The notes beneath the pieces were generated by a model that had not been told where the DNA came from, made no database searches, and saw only the letters and a list, made by a program, of their open reading frames with translations. From NCBI GenBank assembly GCA_023231105.1, contig JALNWB010000072.1, positions 1 to 18,814 of the forward strand: a stretch of DNA of 18,814 nt, in the 5' to 3' direction. This document shows, piece after piece, positions 8,677-15,974 of this stretch. The position numbers and the translations under genes are program-made. Source of the stretch: Ignavibacteriaceae bacterium (GTDB lineage: Bacteria; Bacteroidota; Ignavibacteria; Ignavibacteriales; Ignavibacteriaceae). Each line of letters starts with the position of its first letter. The stretch's first letter is position 1.

Positions 8677-9468
8677 ATGGTTCAAAGGATTATTGATCGA
8701 AATATGAAACTACCTTTAATATGGAAAGGAAACAGTCGGTTGAAAAGGTATGGTATTGCACTATTTCTGTTTTCATTCTCTCTCGCCGCCGCATACTTTA
8801 TGGGTTGGAACAACACGGATTTGATCTGGAGTTTTTGGATCACCAGCCTTGTTGTCGGGTACGTAACTATTTTTCGCACGACTGTAGCACCTCTTAGTAT
8901 GTTAACCAAATTGATTCTAAGCCCCGAAGACGGCAAAAAATTTCGGGAACTACCGGCAACCACAAAATTGAAAATCGCGATTTTTGTTCTGTTTTTTATT
9001 CCCATAAGTTTATTTTATGTCGTTTTCTTAAGCTTTCACTTCTGCATATTCCATATTTTGATTGCTTATTGGCTCCAAGTGATAATGCCGCATGCAGGTA
9101 TAACCGATATTTTAGCTGGTGCGAATGGCGGGGGATTTTATATTTCTGTTCAGATCATCAAAACTCTTTTAATGTCTTATTGGATAATCGTGCTTCAAAA
9201 ACTCATTTTTGATTATAGAACCTACTGGAAAAGCGGTAGCAATAAGGTGAGCCCAGTTCAACAGAATTTTTTTTCTTTTGAAGGTCTTACAAGACCTTAT
9301 GTGCAGGTTGTGAGAATTCTTGTTTTAATGGTTTTACTATTTTGGCTAAACTCAATTGAAGCTAATCAGTATCTGGTTTATGTGGTGATTTATAGTTTGT
9401 TCTTCTTTCCAATGCCAAGTTTCAGAAAGGTGAAATCTCGAAAGATCCAAAAGTTATTTAATTACTAG
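8677..9468 (+). CDS. Multi-pass integral membrane protein of unknown function
   Basis: 263 residues. Hydrophobic segments lie at about residues 27-44, 49-66, 100-138 (probably two helices), 154-178, 213-227 and 229-250, giving six or seven predicted transmembrane helices. Soluble loops (about 67-99 and 179-212) are basic and hydrophilic. No transporter, protease or enzyme signature is visible, and I do not recognise the family. The start at 8677 has AGGA a few bases upstream (8669-8672). The next in-frame ATG (8704) has no ribosome-binding site but is possible. It follows the unknown secreted protein by 45 bp, which suggests one transcript and a possible functional pairing. Confidence 0.8.
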   Translation: MVQRIIDRNMKLPLIWKGNSRLKRYGIALFLFSFSLAAAYFMGWNNTDLIWSFWITSLVVGYVTIFRTTVAPLSMLTKLILSPEDGKKFRELPATTKLKIAIFVLFFIPISLFYVVFLSFHFCIFHILIAYWLQVIMPHAGITDILAGANGGGFYISVQIIKTLLMSYWIIVLQKLIFDYRTYWKSGSNKVSPVQQNFFSFEGLTRPYVQVVRILVLMVLLFWLNSIEANQYLVYVVIYSLFFFPMPSFRKVKSRKIQKLFNY

Positions 9469-9812
9469 AACAGATGATTAAGAATAGTGATGTATGTAAT
9501 ACTACTTTATATTAAAGAATGATATAGATTATGAGCTAAAGACATCAAGGGATTAATTGAAGATATATAAACGGGGTATTTCTGAAATACATGATGAAAT
9601 TGCAGAAGCAGAAAAATTAATAATTACAAGGATAGATACAAGTGAAACCAAATAAAGCTTCAAAAAAATGCTTTCTCACCAAACTATTATTGCCAAAGTG
9701 CCTCAGATGGAAATTTAATTTGAACTGGAATTGTGAAGAAGAAGAAAAAAAGAAATTAAGATTTTGGAGTGATAAGTTTTTATGAATCAATACCATAAAC
9801 AGAGAGAAAAAA
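9469..9812. other. Intergenic region with possible gene remnant and half of a duplicated flank
   Basis: This 344-base gap contains no convincing gene. A short frame (GTG at 9642 to TGA at 9782-9784, 47 codons) encodes a Lys/Cys/Trp-rich peptide containing KFNLNWNCEEEEKKK. The equivalent frame in the duplicate copy near 11095 is broken by stops, so this is more likely a decayed 3' gene end or leader than a functional gene. The right-hand part (9709-9812) is one copy of the duplicated flank described separately. No strong terminator was seen. Confidence 0.5.
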
Positions 9813-9818
9813 ATGCAA
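9709..9818 (+). repeat. Direct repeat copy 1: 5' flank shared by two neighbouring genes
   Basis: This segment aligns with 11083-11194 almost without gaps. Shared blocks include TGAACTGGAATT, TGAAGAAGAA, AGAAATTAAGATTTTGG, AGTTTTTA and GAATCAAT, ending on the start codon (ATG 9813 here, ATG 11189 there). It is noncoding in the downstream gene's frame. Confidence 0.85.
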
Positions 9819-11048
9819 AACCGAATAATCATATTAACCTTAATCGCATCGTTCATGATTGGTTGTAACACGACTTTTTTAAATCACAAAGACTATAAGT
9901 TTAAGGTAAAAGACTTTGTCTGGAATATAAAAATTGAAGGTCTGCCTGGCGAAATCTATTTAAAAGAATCGAACTTTATTTTCGGTAGAAATTGGGATTC
10001 GACATTTATTGTAATATCCCCGGACAATGGTGCTATTTTAGATACTTTAAATCCGTTTACCATCGAAAAGGAAAGAGAGTGTTTGATTAACGACGGTACA
10101 GGCGAATATGAAAGCGGGTACTCTCTACATAATGTTCCTGTTGATAAACAGAAATATTCAAAAGTAACTTTAAAAAGTATTGACAGACAATATCGTGGAG
10201 ACACAGAAACATTTTATCTGATTGTAAATACTCTTTCAAATAAAGAGTTTACAATTCTATTCAATCGCAGCCAATTTGATTTCATCTCGGATATTATCTA
10301 TTACAAAGACGGGAAGTTTATAATGACATATAATGGAGAAGCCGCAAGCGAAGGAAATAAATATATTCAACATGTTGGACTTCTTGACTTGGAAAAAATA
10401 ATTAAAGATGAATACAGAGTGGAAACAGATTCTAAAGAAGTGTTTCGAAAAAGCGAGGACAGTATTGTACAGAAACCAGGCATGGAAGGAATAAAAACTT
10501 TTGGTACAGTTAAAATAGGTAATCAAGTTTGGATGGCAGAAAACTTAAATGTTGACAGATTTAGAAATGGTGATTTGATCCCGGAAGCAAAGACTTCGGA
10601 AGAGTGGATTGCATTTGGAGAGAAGGGCAAACCAGCATGGTGTTACTATGAAAATGATAATGAAAAAGGGAAGAAATATGGTAAGCTGTATAATTGGTAT
10701 GCGGTGAACGATAAAAGAGGATTGGCTCCGGAAGGCTGGCACACTCCAACTATTACTGAGTTAAAAACATTAGTCACAACAGTAAACAATAATAGCAATG
10801 TCTTAAAAGAGATTGGCCAAGGTACGGGAACAAATACAAGTGGATTTTCTGCTTTGCTTGCGGGTTACCGCGAACCCCATGGTAACTTAACCGTTTTAGG
10901 TGACTACACTGGCTTTTGGAGTTCTACAGAACACTACGATGTTACGAATGCGTACTACGTGTACTGGTGGGGCAATGATAACAGTATCAACTTATCCTAT
11001 ATCACCAAGGAGTACGGTTTCAGTGTTCGCTGCATCAAAAACTTTTAG
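9813..11048 (+). CDS. Lipoprotein with C-terminal FISUMP domain
   Basis: 411 residues. The N-terminus is a lipoprotein signal, with lipobox MIGC and the lipidated cysteine at residue 18, so the mature protein should be membrane-anchored, probably on the outer membrane. Residues about 20-225 form a beta-rich region that I do not recognise. Residues about 228-411 match the Fibrobacter succinogenes major paralogous (FISUMP) domain: FGTVKIGNQVWMAENLN, KYGKLYNWYAV, LAPEGWHTPT, GTNTSGFSALLAGYR, GFWSSTE and the terminal SVRCI. This domain is common in surface lipoproteins of Bacteroidota and Fibrobacterota; its biochemical role is not established. Residues 209-219 (EVFRKSEDSIV) nearly repeat in the next gene's product, and the two genes share their upstream flank. 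Confident of the domain and lipoprotein nature, not of the function. Confidence 0.9.
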   Translation: MQNRIIILTLIASFMIGCNTTFLNHKDYKFKVKDFVWNIKIEGLPGEIYLKESNFIFGRNWDSTFIVISPDNGAILDTLNPFTIEKERECLINDGTGEYESGYSLHNVPVDKQKYSKVTLKSIDRQYRGDTETFYLIVNTLSNKEFTILFNRSQFDFISDIIYYKDGKFIMTYNGEAASEGNKYIQHVGLLDLEKIIKDEYRVETDSKEVFRKSEDSIVQKPGMEGIKTFGTVKIGNQVWMAENLNVDRFRNGDLIPEAKTSEEWIAFGEKGKPAWCYYENDNEKGKKYGKLYNWYAVNDKRGLAPEGWHTPTITELKTLVTTVNNNSNVLKEIGQGTGTNTSGFSALLAGYREPHGNLTVLGDYTGFWSSTEHYDVTNAYYVYWWGNDNSINLSYITKEYGFSVRCIKNF

Positions 11049-11082
11049 GTTATTTGTCTCTTAGCCCATGCCATAGATAGAG

Positions 11083-11194
11083 GGGAATTCAATCTGAACT
11101 GGAATTCTGAAGAAGAATAAATAAAAGAAATTAAGATTTTGGTTTAAAAAGTTTTTACGAATCAATGCCATCATTAGAGAAACGAGAAATGAAA
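11083..11194 (+). repeat. Direct repeat copy 2: 5' flank shared by two neighbouring genes
   Basis: Second copy of the block at 9709-9818, displaced by about 1.37 kb, with a net indel of two bases. Alignment of the two copies places the second gene's start at ATG 11189 rather than the in-frame ATG at 11165, because only 11189 corresponds to the known lipoprotein start of copy 1. Confidence 0.85.
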
Positions 11195-11854
11195 ACTAGT
11201 GTTATAATTATCGGGCTTATTATTTTTAGTCCTTATTTGTGGGGACAAAATACGAAAGGGACTGTTATAACAGCTTCAATCCCAATTACTATTAAATGGG
11301 TTGACAATCTATCGGGTGATTTTTCATTTACAAATAATTGGAGTTACCCGGAAGGAGTTTATGAAAATGAATACGGACAATTAAGTTGCGATGGACTTTG
11401 TCCCCCCGAAATTGACGCTATGAAAGATAGTACAGGACGTATTTATGATGACTCATTGCAAGCATTCTATAAAATTATTGACACCACTCACCAGGTACAT
11501 TCTATTCGGTGTAAAGCATGGTGTTATGAATGGGCAGGAACAGATTTTATAGAAGTGTTTCGCAAAAGTGAAGACAGTGTTGACTGTTTTACAATGACCA
11601 GTATTGCTACTCACTGTAGTTTGCATCTTGACATAATAAAGAACATCTGTTATGCTGCTATAGATTTAAACAGCATTGTTCAAGGCGCTGATGCCAAATA
11701 TTATTGTACCTACGGGTATATTACGATTGATGAAAAACTTTGGAAAGAAGGGATAATGAAAGCTAAATTCAGTTTTTATTTTGGACACAATGAAAATCCT
11801 AAAAAACCAATCTACTGGAAAGGTAAAATCTATGCAAAAATTAGAACGACTTAA
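11189..11854 (+). CDS. Cysteine-rich secreted protein of a conserved hypothetical type
   Basis: 221 residues from ATG 11189. An in-frame ATG at 11165 exists, but 11189 places the signal peptide at the extreme N-terminus and agrees with the duplicated flank of the preceding gene. The signal peptide (residues 1 to about 20, ending LWGQ) predicts export. The mature part has eight cysteines (in LSCDGLC, IRCKAWCYEW, DCFTM, THCSLH, NICYA and YYCTYG), which suggests disulfides in the periplasm or outside the cell. The blocks FSFTNNWSYPEGVY, QLSCDGLCPPEID and KKPIYWKGKIYAKI recall a family of uncharacterised Bacteroidota secreted proteins; this is from memory and no function is known to me. Residues 122-132 (EVFRKSEDSVD) match the preceding lipoprotein. 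The next gene starts 26 bp after its stop. Confidence 0.82.
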   Translation: MKTSVIIIGLIIFSPYLWGQNTKGTVITASIPITIKWVDNLSGDFSFTNNWSYPEGVYENEYGQLSCDGLCPPEIDAMKDSTGRIYDDSLQAFYKIIDTTHQVHSIRCKAWCYEWAGTDFIEVFRKSEDSVDCFTMTSIATHCSLHLDIIKNICYAAIDLNSIVQGADAKYYCTYGYITIDEKLWKEGIMKAKFSFYFGHNENPKKPIYWKGKIYAKIRTT

Positions 11855-11879
11855 TAACTGTTATAGATCGTTTAACAGA

Positions 11880-12461
11880 ATGAGAAAATTTTTAATCACG
11901 CTATTTTTAATCACGCTTTTTAGTTGTAAAGGAACTGAACCGAGAGTGAATAAAGCTCAAGGATATTTTAATATGGATTCAGTTTATACGGATTACTTAG
12001 TTAGTTTTTCAGATGATAGTGATTCTTCCAATGGAACATCTTATGGGTATAGAAACTTAAAAGGAGAGATCATTATTCCAATAGGAAAATACAACCATTG
12101 TTTTACAGATACTTTCAAAAACTTTGCATTTGTTTTTGATGATAAGTTAACCCATTCGAAAGTTGTAGCAATTGACAGAAATGAAAATATTTTATTCGAT
12201 GCATATATGTTTGACAATGGTCCGGATTGGCTGGAAGACGGACTATTCCGAATAATACGAAACAAAAAAATAGGTTATGCCGATAAAAATGGTGTTATAG
12301 CTATAGAACCAAAATTTGAATGTGCAGATCAATTTGAAAACGGGATTGCAAGAGTAGCTTTGAACTGCAAAATTGTAAAAGACTACTTTGATCCGGAACA
12401 TTCTATTGAAGAAAGCGACGCTTGGTTTTATATTGACAAAAAAGGAAATAAAGTAAAATAA
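11880..12461 (+). CDS. Lipoprotein with WG-like repeats
   Basis: 193 residues from ATG 11880, chosen because it puts the lipoprotein signal (FLITLFLITLFSC, lipobox LFSC, Cys16) at the N-terminus; a longer frame from 11781 would overlap the preceding gene by 74 bases. The mature part contains degenerate WG-repeat-like units. The clearest is KIGYADKNGVIAIEPKFE with ADQFENGIARVAL, then WFYIDKKGNKVK at the end; an earlier YGYRNLKGEIIIP is a probable further copy. Known: WG (KWG) repeats occur in tandem in bacterial surface lipoproteins and are presumed to mediate binding. It lies between the cysteine-rich secreted protein and a small cytoplasmic protein gene 12 bp downstream, so the three are probably one transcript. 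No catalytic residues were identified. Confidence 0.82.
   Translation: MRKFLITLFLITLFSCKGTEPRVNKAQGYFNMDSVYTDYLVSFSDDSDSSNGTSYGYRNLKGEIIIPIGKYNHCFTDTFKNFAFVFDDKLTHSKVVAIDRNENILFDAYMFDNGPDWLEDGLFRIIRNKKIGYADKNGVIAIEPKFECADQFENGIARVALNCKIVKDYFDPEHSIEESDAWFYIDKKGNKVK
11889..11918 (+). repeat. 15-bp tandem duplication inside the signal peptide of the WG-like lipoprotein
   Basis: TTTTTAATCACGCTA is followed directly by TTTTTAATCACGCTT (14 of 15 identical), encoding FLITL-FLITL. The duplication forms the hydrophobic core of the lipoprotein signal. Confidence 0.9.
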
Positions 12462-12473
12462 ACCAATCACACT

Positions 12474-12806
12474 ATGGAAAAAGTAACTCTGTTTTATTTA
12501 GAAAGACCTGATATTAAAATATCTATGCAGATATACTTTAATGATAAAGATCAGTTATACTTTGATGGACAAGATATTGGTAAATCCGTTGAAGAAATTT
12601 GGGGTGATTCTGATTATGAGTATATCTATACAATAGAGCCGGAGGAAGTAAATAAATTCTATAATCTATTTAATATAAAAGACCGGGATAAATCTACTCT
12701 TTTACAAGAAATTAAAAATCGTTTCAGTGTAAATAAAGCATACTCCTTGTTTGGAGAATTTATGCGTGTGAATAATATAAAGTTTAGCAGTTTCACAAGG
12801 ACTTAA
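12474..12806 (+). CDS. Small acidic cytoplasmic protein, possibly immunity-like
   Basis: 110 residues with no signal peptide or membrane segment, the only clearly cytoplasmic product in the run from 1 to 12806. It has the blocks LYFDGQDIGKSVEEIWGDSD, YEYIYTIEPEEVNKFYNLF, then LLQEIKNRFS and a C-terminal FMRVNNIKFSSF. These recall a family of small proteins of about 110 residues (pattern xGxDIGxxVEExWGDxDYEY) found in polymorphic-toxin contexts, where small acidic immunity proteins are common; this recollection is uncertain. Its start is 12 bp after the WG-like lipoprotein stop, so co-transcription is likely. If it is an immunity protein, no cognate toxin is adjacent; the RHS tail is 9 kb upstream. 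The gene call is good; the role is speculative. Confidence 0.75.
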   Translation: MEKVTLFYLERPDIKISMQIYFNDKDQLYFDGQDIGKSVEEIWGDSDYEYIYTIEPEEVNKFYNLFNIKDRDKSTLLQEIKNRFSVNKAYSLFGEFMRVNNIKFSSFTRT

Positions 12807-13013
12807 TAGTCATTTGCTTTGGTTAAAAAATAACAATTAGACAAATACTTGAATGTTCAAATTGTTCTTTAGAACTGTTAGTATTAGATGATATTAATAG
12901 TTCTGTGCATATTTAAAATTACTTCTTTTCTACCAATACACACCGTTCACTTGTTAGCTATTGTAATGGTTGACTATCATATATAGATTCGTACAAAGGC
13001 AAAAGAAGCAAAT

Positions 13014-13048
13014 AAAAAAACCGCCTTAGGGAGGGTCAGCTAAGGCGG
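13014..13048 (-). terminator. Intrinsic terminator on the - strand
   Basis: A perfect 9-bp stem (CCGCCTTAG at 13021-13029 with CTAAGGCGG at 13040-13048) encloses a 10-base loop. On the - strand it is followed directly by seven T residues (A-run at 13014-13020), the classical rho-independent layout. On the + strand no T-run follows. No - strand gene lies upstream of it, so it would end a short or antisense transcript, or block read-in from the other direction. Confidence 0.6.
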
Positions 13049-13090
13049 CTAATAATTAAGAACTATTTCTGTGGAGGGCTACAGGAATAG
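13014..13090 (-). ncRNA. Candidate small RNA: two hairpins with CCCTCC loops
   Basis: Read on the - strand, a 10-position stem (13063-13072 with 13081-13090) presents loop AGCCCTCC. A 14-base linker follows, and then the terminator hairpin with loop CTGACCCTCC and its T-tract. C-rich CCCTCC loops resemble the anti-Shine-Dalgarno motifs of some bacterial regulatory RNAs. Against this orientation, the first stem has one C-A mismatch on the - strand that would be a G-U pair on the + strand, where both loops read GGAGGG. I found no convincing promoter on either strand, so strand and existence are uncertain. Confidence 0.4.
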
Positions 13091-13135
13091 CAAGAGAAAA
13101 ATAAATGGATGGGATGAGATTAGCAAGAGAAAAAT
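13088..13135 (+). repeat. 15-bp direct repeat pair
   Basis: TAGCAAGAGAAAAAT occurs exactly at 13088-13102 and again at 13121-13135, with 33 bp between the starts. The first copy overlaps the end of the second hairpin. Function unknown; it could be a local duplication. Confidence 0.8.
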
Positions 13136-13233
13136 TTATTTGAGGTTATTTTTAATGGGCGGATGTGGAAAGAATAAAAATTTAAACACATTGAGTTTTG
13201 AAATATTGTTTTAAAGAAGATTAAAATATAGAT

Positions 13234-13254
13234 TTAATTCCGAATTAAGCGCTT
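13234..13254. promoter_or_regulatory. Overlapping palindromes, one with a LacI-type operator core
   Basis: TTAATTC-C-GAATTAA (13234-13248) is a perfect 15-bp palindrome around one central base. It overlaps AAGCGCTT (13247-13254), which matches the AANCGNTT core of LacI-family operators. They lie about 85-105 bp before the glycoside hydrolase start. Binding by a specific regulator is inferred, and no regulator gene is in the window. Confidence 0.35.
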
Positions 13255-13271
13255 TTATATGGATGAAATTT

Positions 13272-13292
13272 TGGATAAGTACAACTTGTCCA
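13272..13292. promoter_or_regulatory. 21-bp imperfect palindrome, putative operator of the sugar-use cluster
   Basis: TGGATAAGT-ACA-ACTTGTCCA is a 9-3-9 inverted repeat with a single mismatched pair (GGAYAAGT-N3-ACTTRTCC), 47 bp before the glycoside hydrolase start. Size, symmetry and position fit a dimeric repressor or activator site, for example of the GntR family. The regulator is not in the window. Confidence 0.45.
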
Positions 13293-13322
13293 CATAGATT
13301 CCTTTTTGTAAAAAAAATATTC

Positions 13323-13328
13323 GGAGGA
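13323..13328 (+). promoter_or_regulatory. Ribosome-binding site of the glycoside hydrolase gene
   Basis: GGAGGA lies ten bases before ATG 13339. It is the strongest Shine-Dalgarno match in the window and supports this start; most other genes here have weak or no such site. Confidence 0.7.
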
Positions 13329-13338
13329 ATAAACGATA

Positions 13339-15936
13339 ATGAAAATTCGGACTTCCATTATACTCTTTTTAACGATTTTCTTTTTAACAAAAACTTTCTA
13401 CGCTCAGAATAATGTTTTCCCCTTACATAAAAATTGGTTCATTCAATCATCGGAAAAAATTAATGATGATGGTGCGGCTCTTTCCAAGCCGGGGTATTCA
13501 ACTCAAGACTGGTATGATGCAGAAATCCCTTCAACGGTATTAGGTGCACTGGTTAAAGATAAAGTTTATAAGAATGTTTTTGTGGGCGATAACTTAAGAA
13601 ATATTCCTACAGAACAATTTCAAAAATCTTGGTGGTACCGCACTGAATTTTCACTTCCGAAAGAAATAGACGAAAGATTTTTCAAACTTGAATTTGAAGG
13701 AATCAATTACCGGGCAAACATCTGGCTTAACGGAAAACAGATTGCCAATAGCGAAGCCGCTGCCGGAGTTTACCGCATGTTTGATTTTGATGTTACCGGA
13801 ATTATAAAACCGAGTGGTAAAAATGTTCTTGCAGTTGAAGTATTTCCACCTAAAAAAGGTGAACCGACTATTGGTTTTGTTGATTGGAACCAAACGCCGC
13901 CGGATAAAAATATGGGTCTCTGGCGCGGTGTTAATTTAAAATTTAGTGGAGACGTTTCCTTAAAACATCCATTCGTTCAAAGTAAAATAAATTTGGAAAC
14001 GTTGAAGAGCGCGGAGCTTACGGTATCAACAGAACTTCAAAATAATAGCGGGAAAAAAGTTTCTGGAGTTCTCTCCGGTAAAATTGGTGAGATAAATTTT
14101 TCAAAAGAAATTACTCTTCAAGCAAATGGAAAAAGTCTGATCACTTTTACTCCACATGATTTCAATCAACTTAGAATTAAAAATCCAAATTTGTGGTGGA
14201 CGCACAATCTTGGCAAACCATTTCTTTATAATTTGAATTTGAAATTCACGATCAACGGAAAAATTTCAGACTGTAGCGAAACGAAATTCGGTATCCGAGA
14301 AATTTCGGATTACGTGAATGAAGAAGGTTTCCGCGGTTACAAATTAAACGGACGAAAAATTTTAATCTTAGGCGGCGGCTGGGTTGATGACTTATTTTTA
14401 AATAATGATTATGAAAATCTGAAAACTCAAATCGATTATATAAAGCAGATGGGCTTAAATACCATCCGTCTTGAAGGAGTTTGGGGAACGAGCAGCGATC
14501 TTTATGATCTTTGCGATGAAAAGGGAATTCTGATGATGGTAGGCTGGAGCTGCCAGTGGGAATGGGAAGAATATATCGGTAAACCCGCAGATGATTTTGG
14601 TGCAATTACAACACCCGAAGAAATTGAATTGATCTCAAAATCTTTTCAAGATCAAGTTAAATGGTTGAGAAATCATCCGGGAATTTTTGTATGGCTTTAC
14701 GGAAGCGATAAAATTCCCAGACCGGAACTTGAAAAAAAATATCAATCAATTATAAAAGAAGATGACCCGACGAGACCATTCCTTGCTTCGGCTTCTGACC
14801 GCGAAAGTTCAGTATCAGGAAAAACTTCTGTTAAGATGCGTGGACCTTATGATTACGTTCCACCCATATATTGGTGGACTGATAAACGTTTCGGCGGCGC
14901 TTTCGGATTTAATACGGAGATTGGTCCCGGTGCGGAAGTTCCACCTTTGGAAAGTATTAAGAAGATGATACCGGAGAATCATCTTTGGCCCATCGATAGC
15001 GTTTGGAATTTCCATTGCGGAAAAAATAACTTCAGTAATTTGAAAACATATAACGGTGAAATGGGAAACCGTTTAGGCGCTGCGGCAAACCTTGATGATT
15101 ATTGTACCAAAGCGCAATATCTTAACTATGAAAATACACGCGCAATGTTCGAAGCGAATGAAGCAAATAAATACAGCGCAACCGGTGTAATTCACTGGAT
15201 GTTAAACGCCGCGTTGCCGAAACTCTGGTGGCAGTTGTATGATTATTACTTGTTGCCCGGAGGCGCATTCTATGGCACAAAAAAAGCTAATGAACCGATG
15301 CATATTTTTTACAATTACAGTAGCAATGCAATTAGTACGGTTAATAATACTCTGCAAAAGCAGAATTATTTGACTGCTATAATCCGCGTTCTCAATTTTG
15401 ATCTAACCAAAAAATTCTCCAAAACTATTCTCGTTAAATTATCACCGGATCAATCGCTTGAAGTTTTGAAATTACCCGAAATAAATGATTTGAGTAAAAC
15501 ATACTTTGTCGAATTGAAACTAACCCAAAACAAGAAAATCATCAGTTCAAATTTCTATTGTCTCTCAACAACCAAGGATGTGCTTGATACTGCAAACACA
15601 AGCTGGTTTGCAACGCCATCCAAAGAGCGGAGTGATTTAACAGAATTAAATACATTAAAAAAAGTTCATTTAACGGTTGTGCAGAAGTTCAGCAGTAACG
15701 AAGATAAAAATTCTGTTGAAGCGGAGATTGTGAATAATACAGATCAGTTAGCTTTTCAAATTGTGTTATCAATTCAGAAAGGAGAAAATGGGGAATCGGT
15801 TTTACCTATTTTCTGGGAAGACAATTATTTCTCTTTACTTCCGGGAGAAAAAAGAATCATAAAAGGATGTTTTTATAAAAAAGATTTATTCGGCAAAAAA
15901 CCGTCATTAAAAGTATCGGGCTGGAACATTAATTAA
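13339..15936 (+). CDS. Secreted GH2 glycoside hydrolase, probable exo-beta-D-glucosaminidase
   Basis: 865 residues. A signal peptide (about 1-22, FYAQ) predicts export. Domains in order: sugar-binding jelly roll (about 40-205, with WWYRTEF, IWLNGK and LWRGV), Ig-like GH2 domain (about 210-318), TIM-barrel catalytic domain (about 320-650) and C-terminal Ig-like region. In the catalytic domain, GFRGYKLNGRKILILGGGW and NTIRLEGVWG are typical of the beta-mannosidase/exo-glucosaminidase branch. The usual Asn-Glu acid/base pair is replaced by Ser456-Asp457 (WLYGSDKIP), and the nucleophile is Glu527 in GFNTEIGPGAEVP. Known: Ser-Asp at this site marks exo-beta-D-glucosaminidases (CsxA type), which remove glucosamine from the non-reducing ends of chitosan oligomers. 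The gene has a clear ribosome-binding site and upstream palindromes. A sugar symporter gene follows 38 bp downstream. The family is certain; the glucosaminidase specificity is a strong inference. Confidence 0.93.
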   Translation: MKIRTSIILFLTIFFLTKTFYAQNNVFPLHKNWFIQSSEKINDDGAALSKPGYSTQDWYDAEIPSTVLGALVKDKVYKNVFVGDNLRNIPTEQFQKSWWYRTEFSLPKEIDERFFKLEFEGINYRANIWLNGKQIANSEAAAGVYRMFDFDVTGIIKPSGKNVLAVEVFPPKKGEPTIGFVDWNQTPPDKNMGLWRGVNLKFSGDVSLKHPFVQSKINLETLKSAELTVSTELQNNSGKKVSGVLSGKIGEINFSKEITLQANGKSLITFTPHDFNQLRIKNPNLWWTHNLGKPFLYNLNLKFTINGKISDCSETKFGIREISDYVNEEGFRGYKLNGRKILILGGGWVDDLFLNNDYENLKTQIDYIKQMGLNTIRLEGVWGTSSDLYDLCDEKGILMMVGWSCQWEWEEYIGKPADDFGAITTPEEIELISKSFQDQVKWLRNHPGIFVWLYGSDKIPRPELEKKYQSIIKEDDPTRPFLASASDRESSVSGKTSVKMRGPYDYVPPIYWWTDKRFGGAFGFNTEIGPGAEVPPLESIKKMIPENHLWPIDSVWNFHCGKNNFSNLKTYNGEMGNRLGAAANLDDYCTKAQYLNYENTRAMFEANEANKYSATGVIHWMLNAALPKLWWQLYDYYLLPGGAFYGTKKANEPMHIFYNYSSNAISTVNNTLQKQNYLTAIIRVLNFDLTKKFSKTILVKLSPDQSLEVLKLPEINDLSKTYFVELKLTQNKKIISSNFYCLSTTKDVLDTANTSWFATPSKERSDLTELNTLKKVHLTVVQKFSSNEDKNSVEAEIVNNTDQLAFQIVLSIQKGENGESVLPIFWEDNYFSLLPGEKRIIKGCFYKKDLFGKKPSLKVSGWNIN

Positions 15937-15974
15937 TTCTCTTAAACAAAGATTAAAAAAGCGATTGGAATAAA

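Larger units (their letters stand above)
12807..13338. other. Intergenic region with structured RNA candidate and putative operators
   Basis: This 532-base gap has no supportable protein gene. The left part (12807-13000) is AT-rich with small palindromes (TTGAATGTTCAA; GTTCTTTAGAAC) of doubtful meaning. The middle holds two adjacent stem-loops (13021-13090) and a 15-bp direct repeat. The right part carries palindromes at 13234-13254 and 13272-13292 and a ribosome-binding site before the glycoside hydrolase gene. It is the longest gap in the window and separates the surface-protein locus from the sugar-use cluster. Confidence 0.7.

Noticed and set aside
9642..9784. Small 47-codon frame beginning with GTG
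   Set aside because: No ribosome-binding site, low-complexity Lys/Glu composition, and the duplicate copy is interrupted by stops.
11165..11188. Upstream ATG for the cysteine-rich secreted protein
   Set aside because: The duplicated flank aligns the start of the preceding lipoprotein with ATG 11189, and the signal peptide fits better from there.
11781..11879. Longer start for the WG-like lipoprotein
   Set aside because: It would overlap the preceding gene and bury the lipoprotein signal internally; ATG 11880 puts the lipobox in the right place.
12847..12920. Small palindromes in the left part of the long gap
   Set aside because: Short AT-rich palindromes of this kind arise by chance in such DNA, and no T-run or neighbouring gene supports a role.
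13155..13214. Tiny 19-codon frame starting MGGCGKNKN
   Set aside because: Too short, with no ribosome-binding site and no supporting feature.
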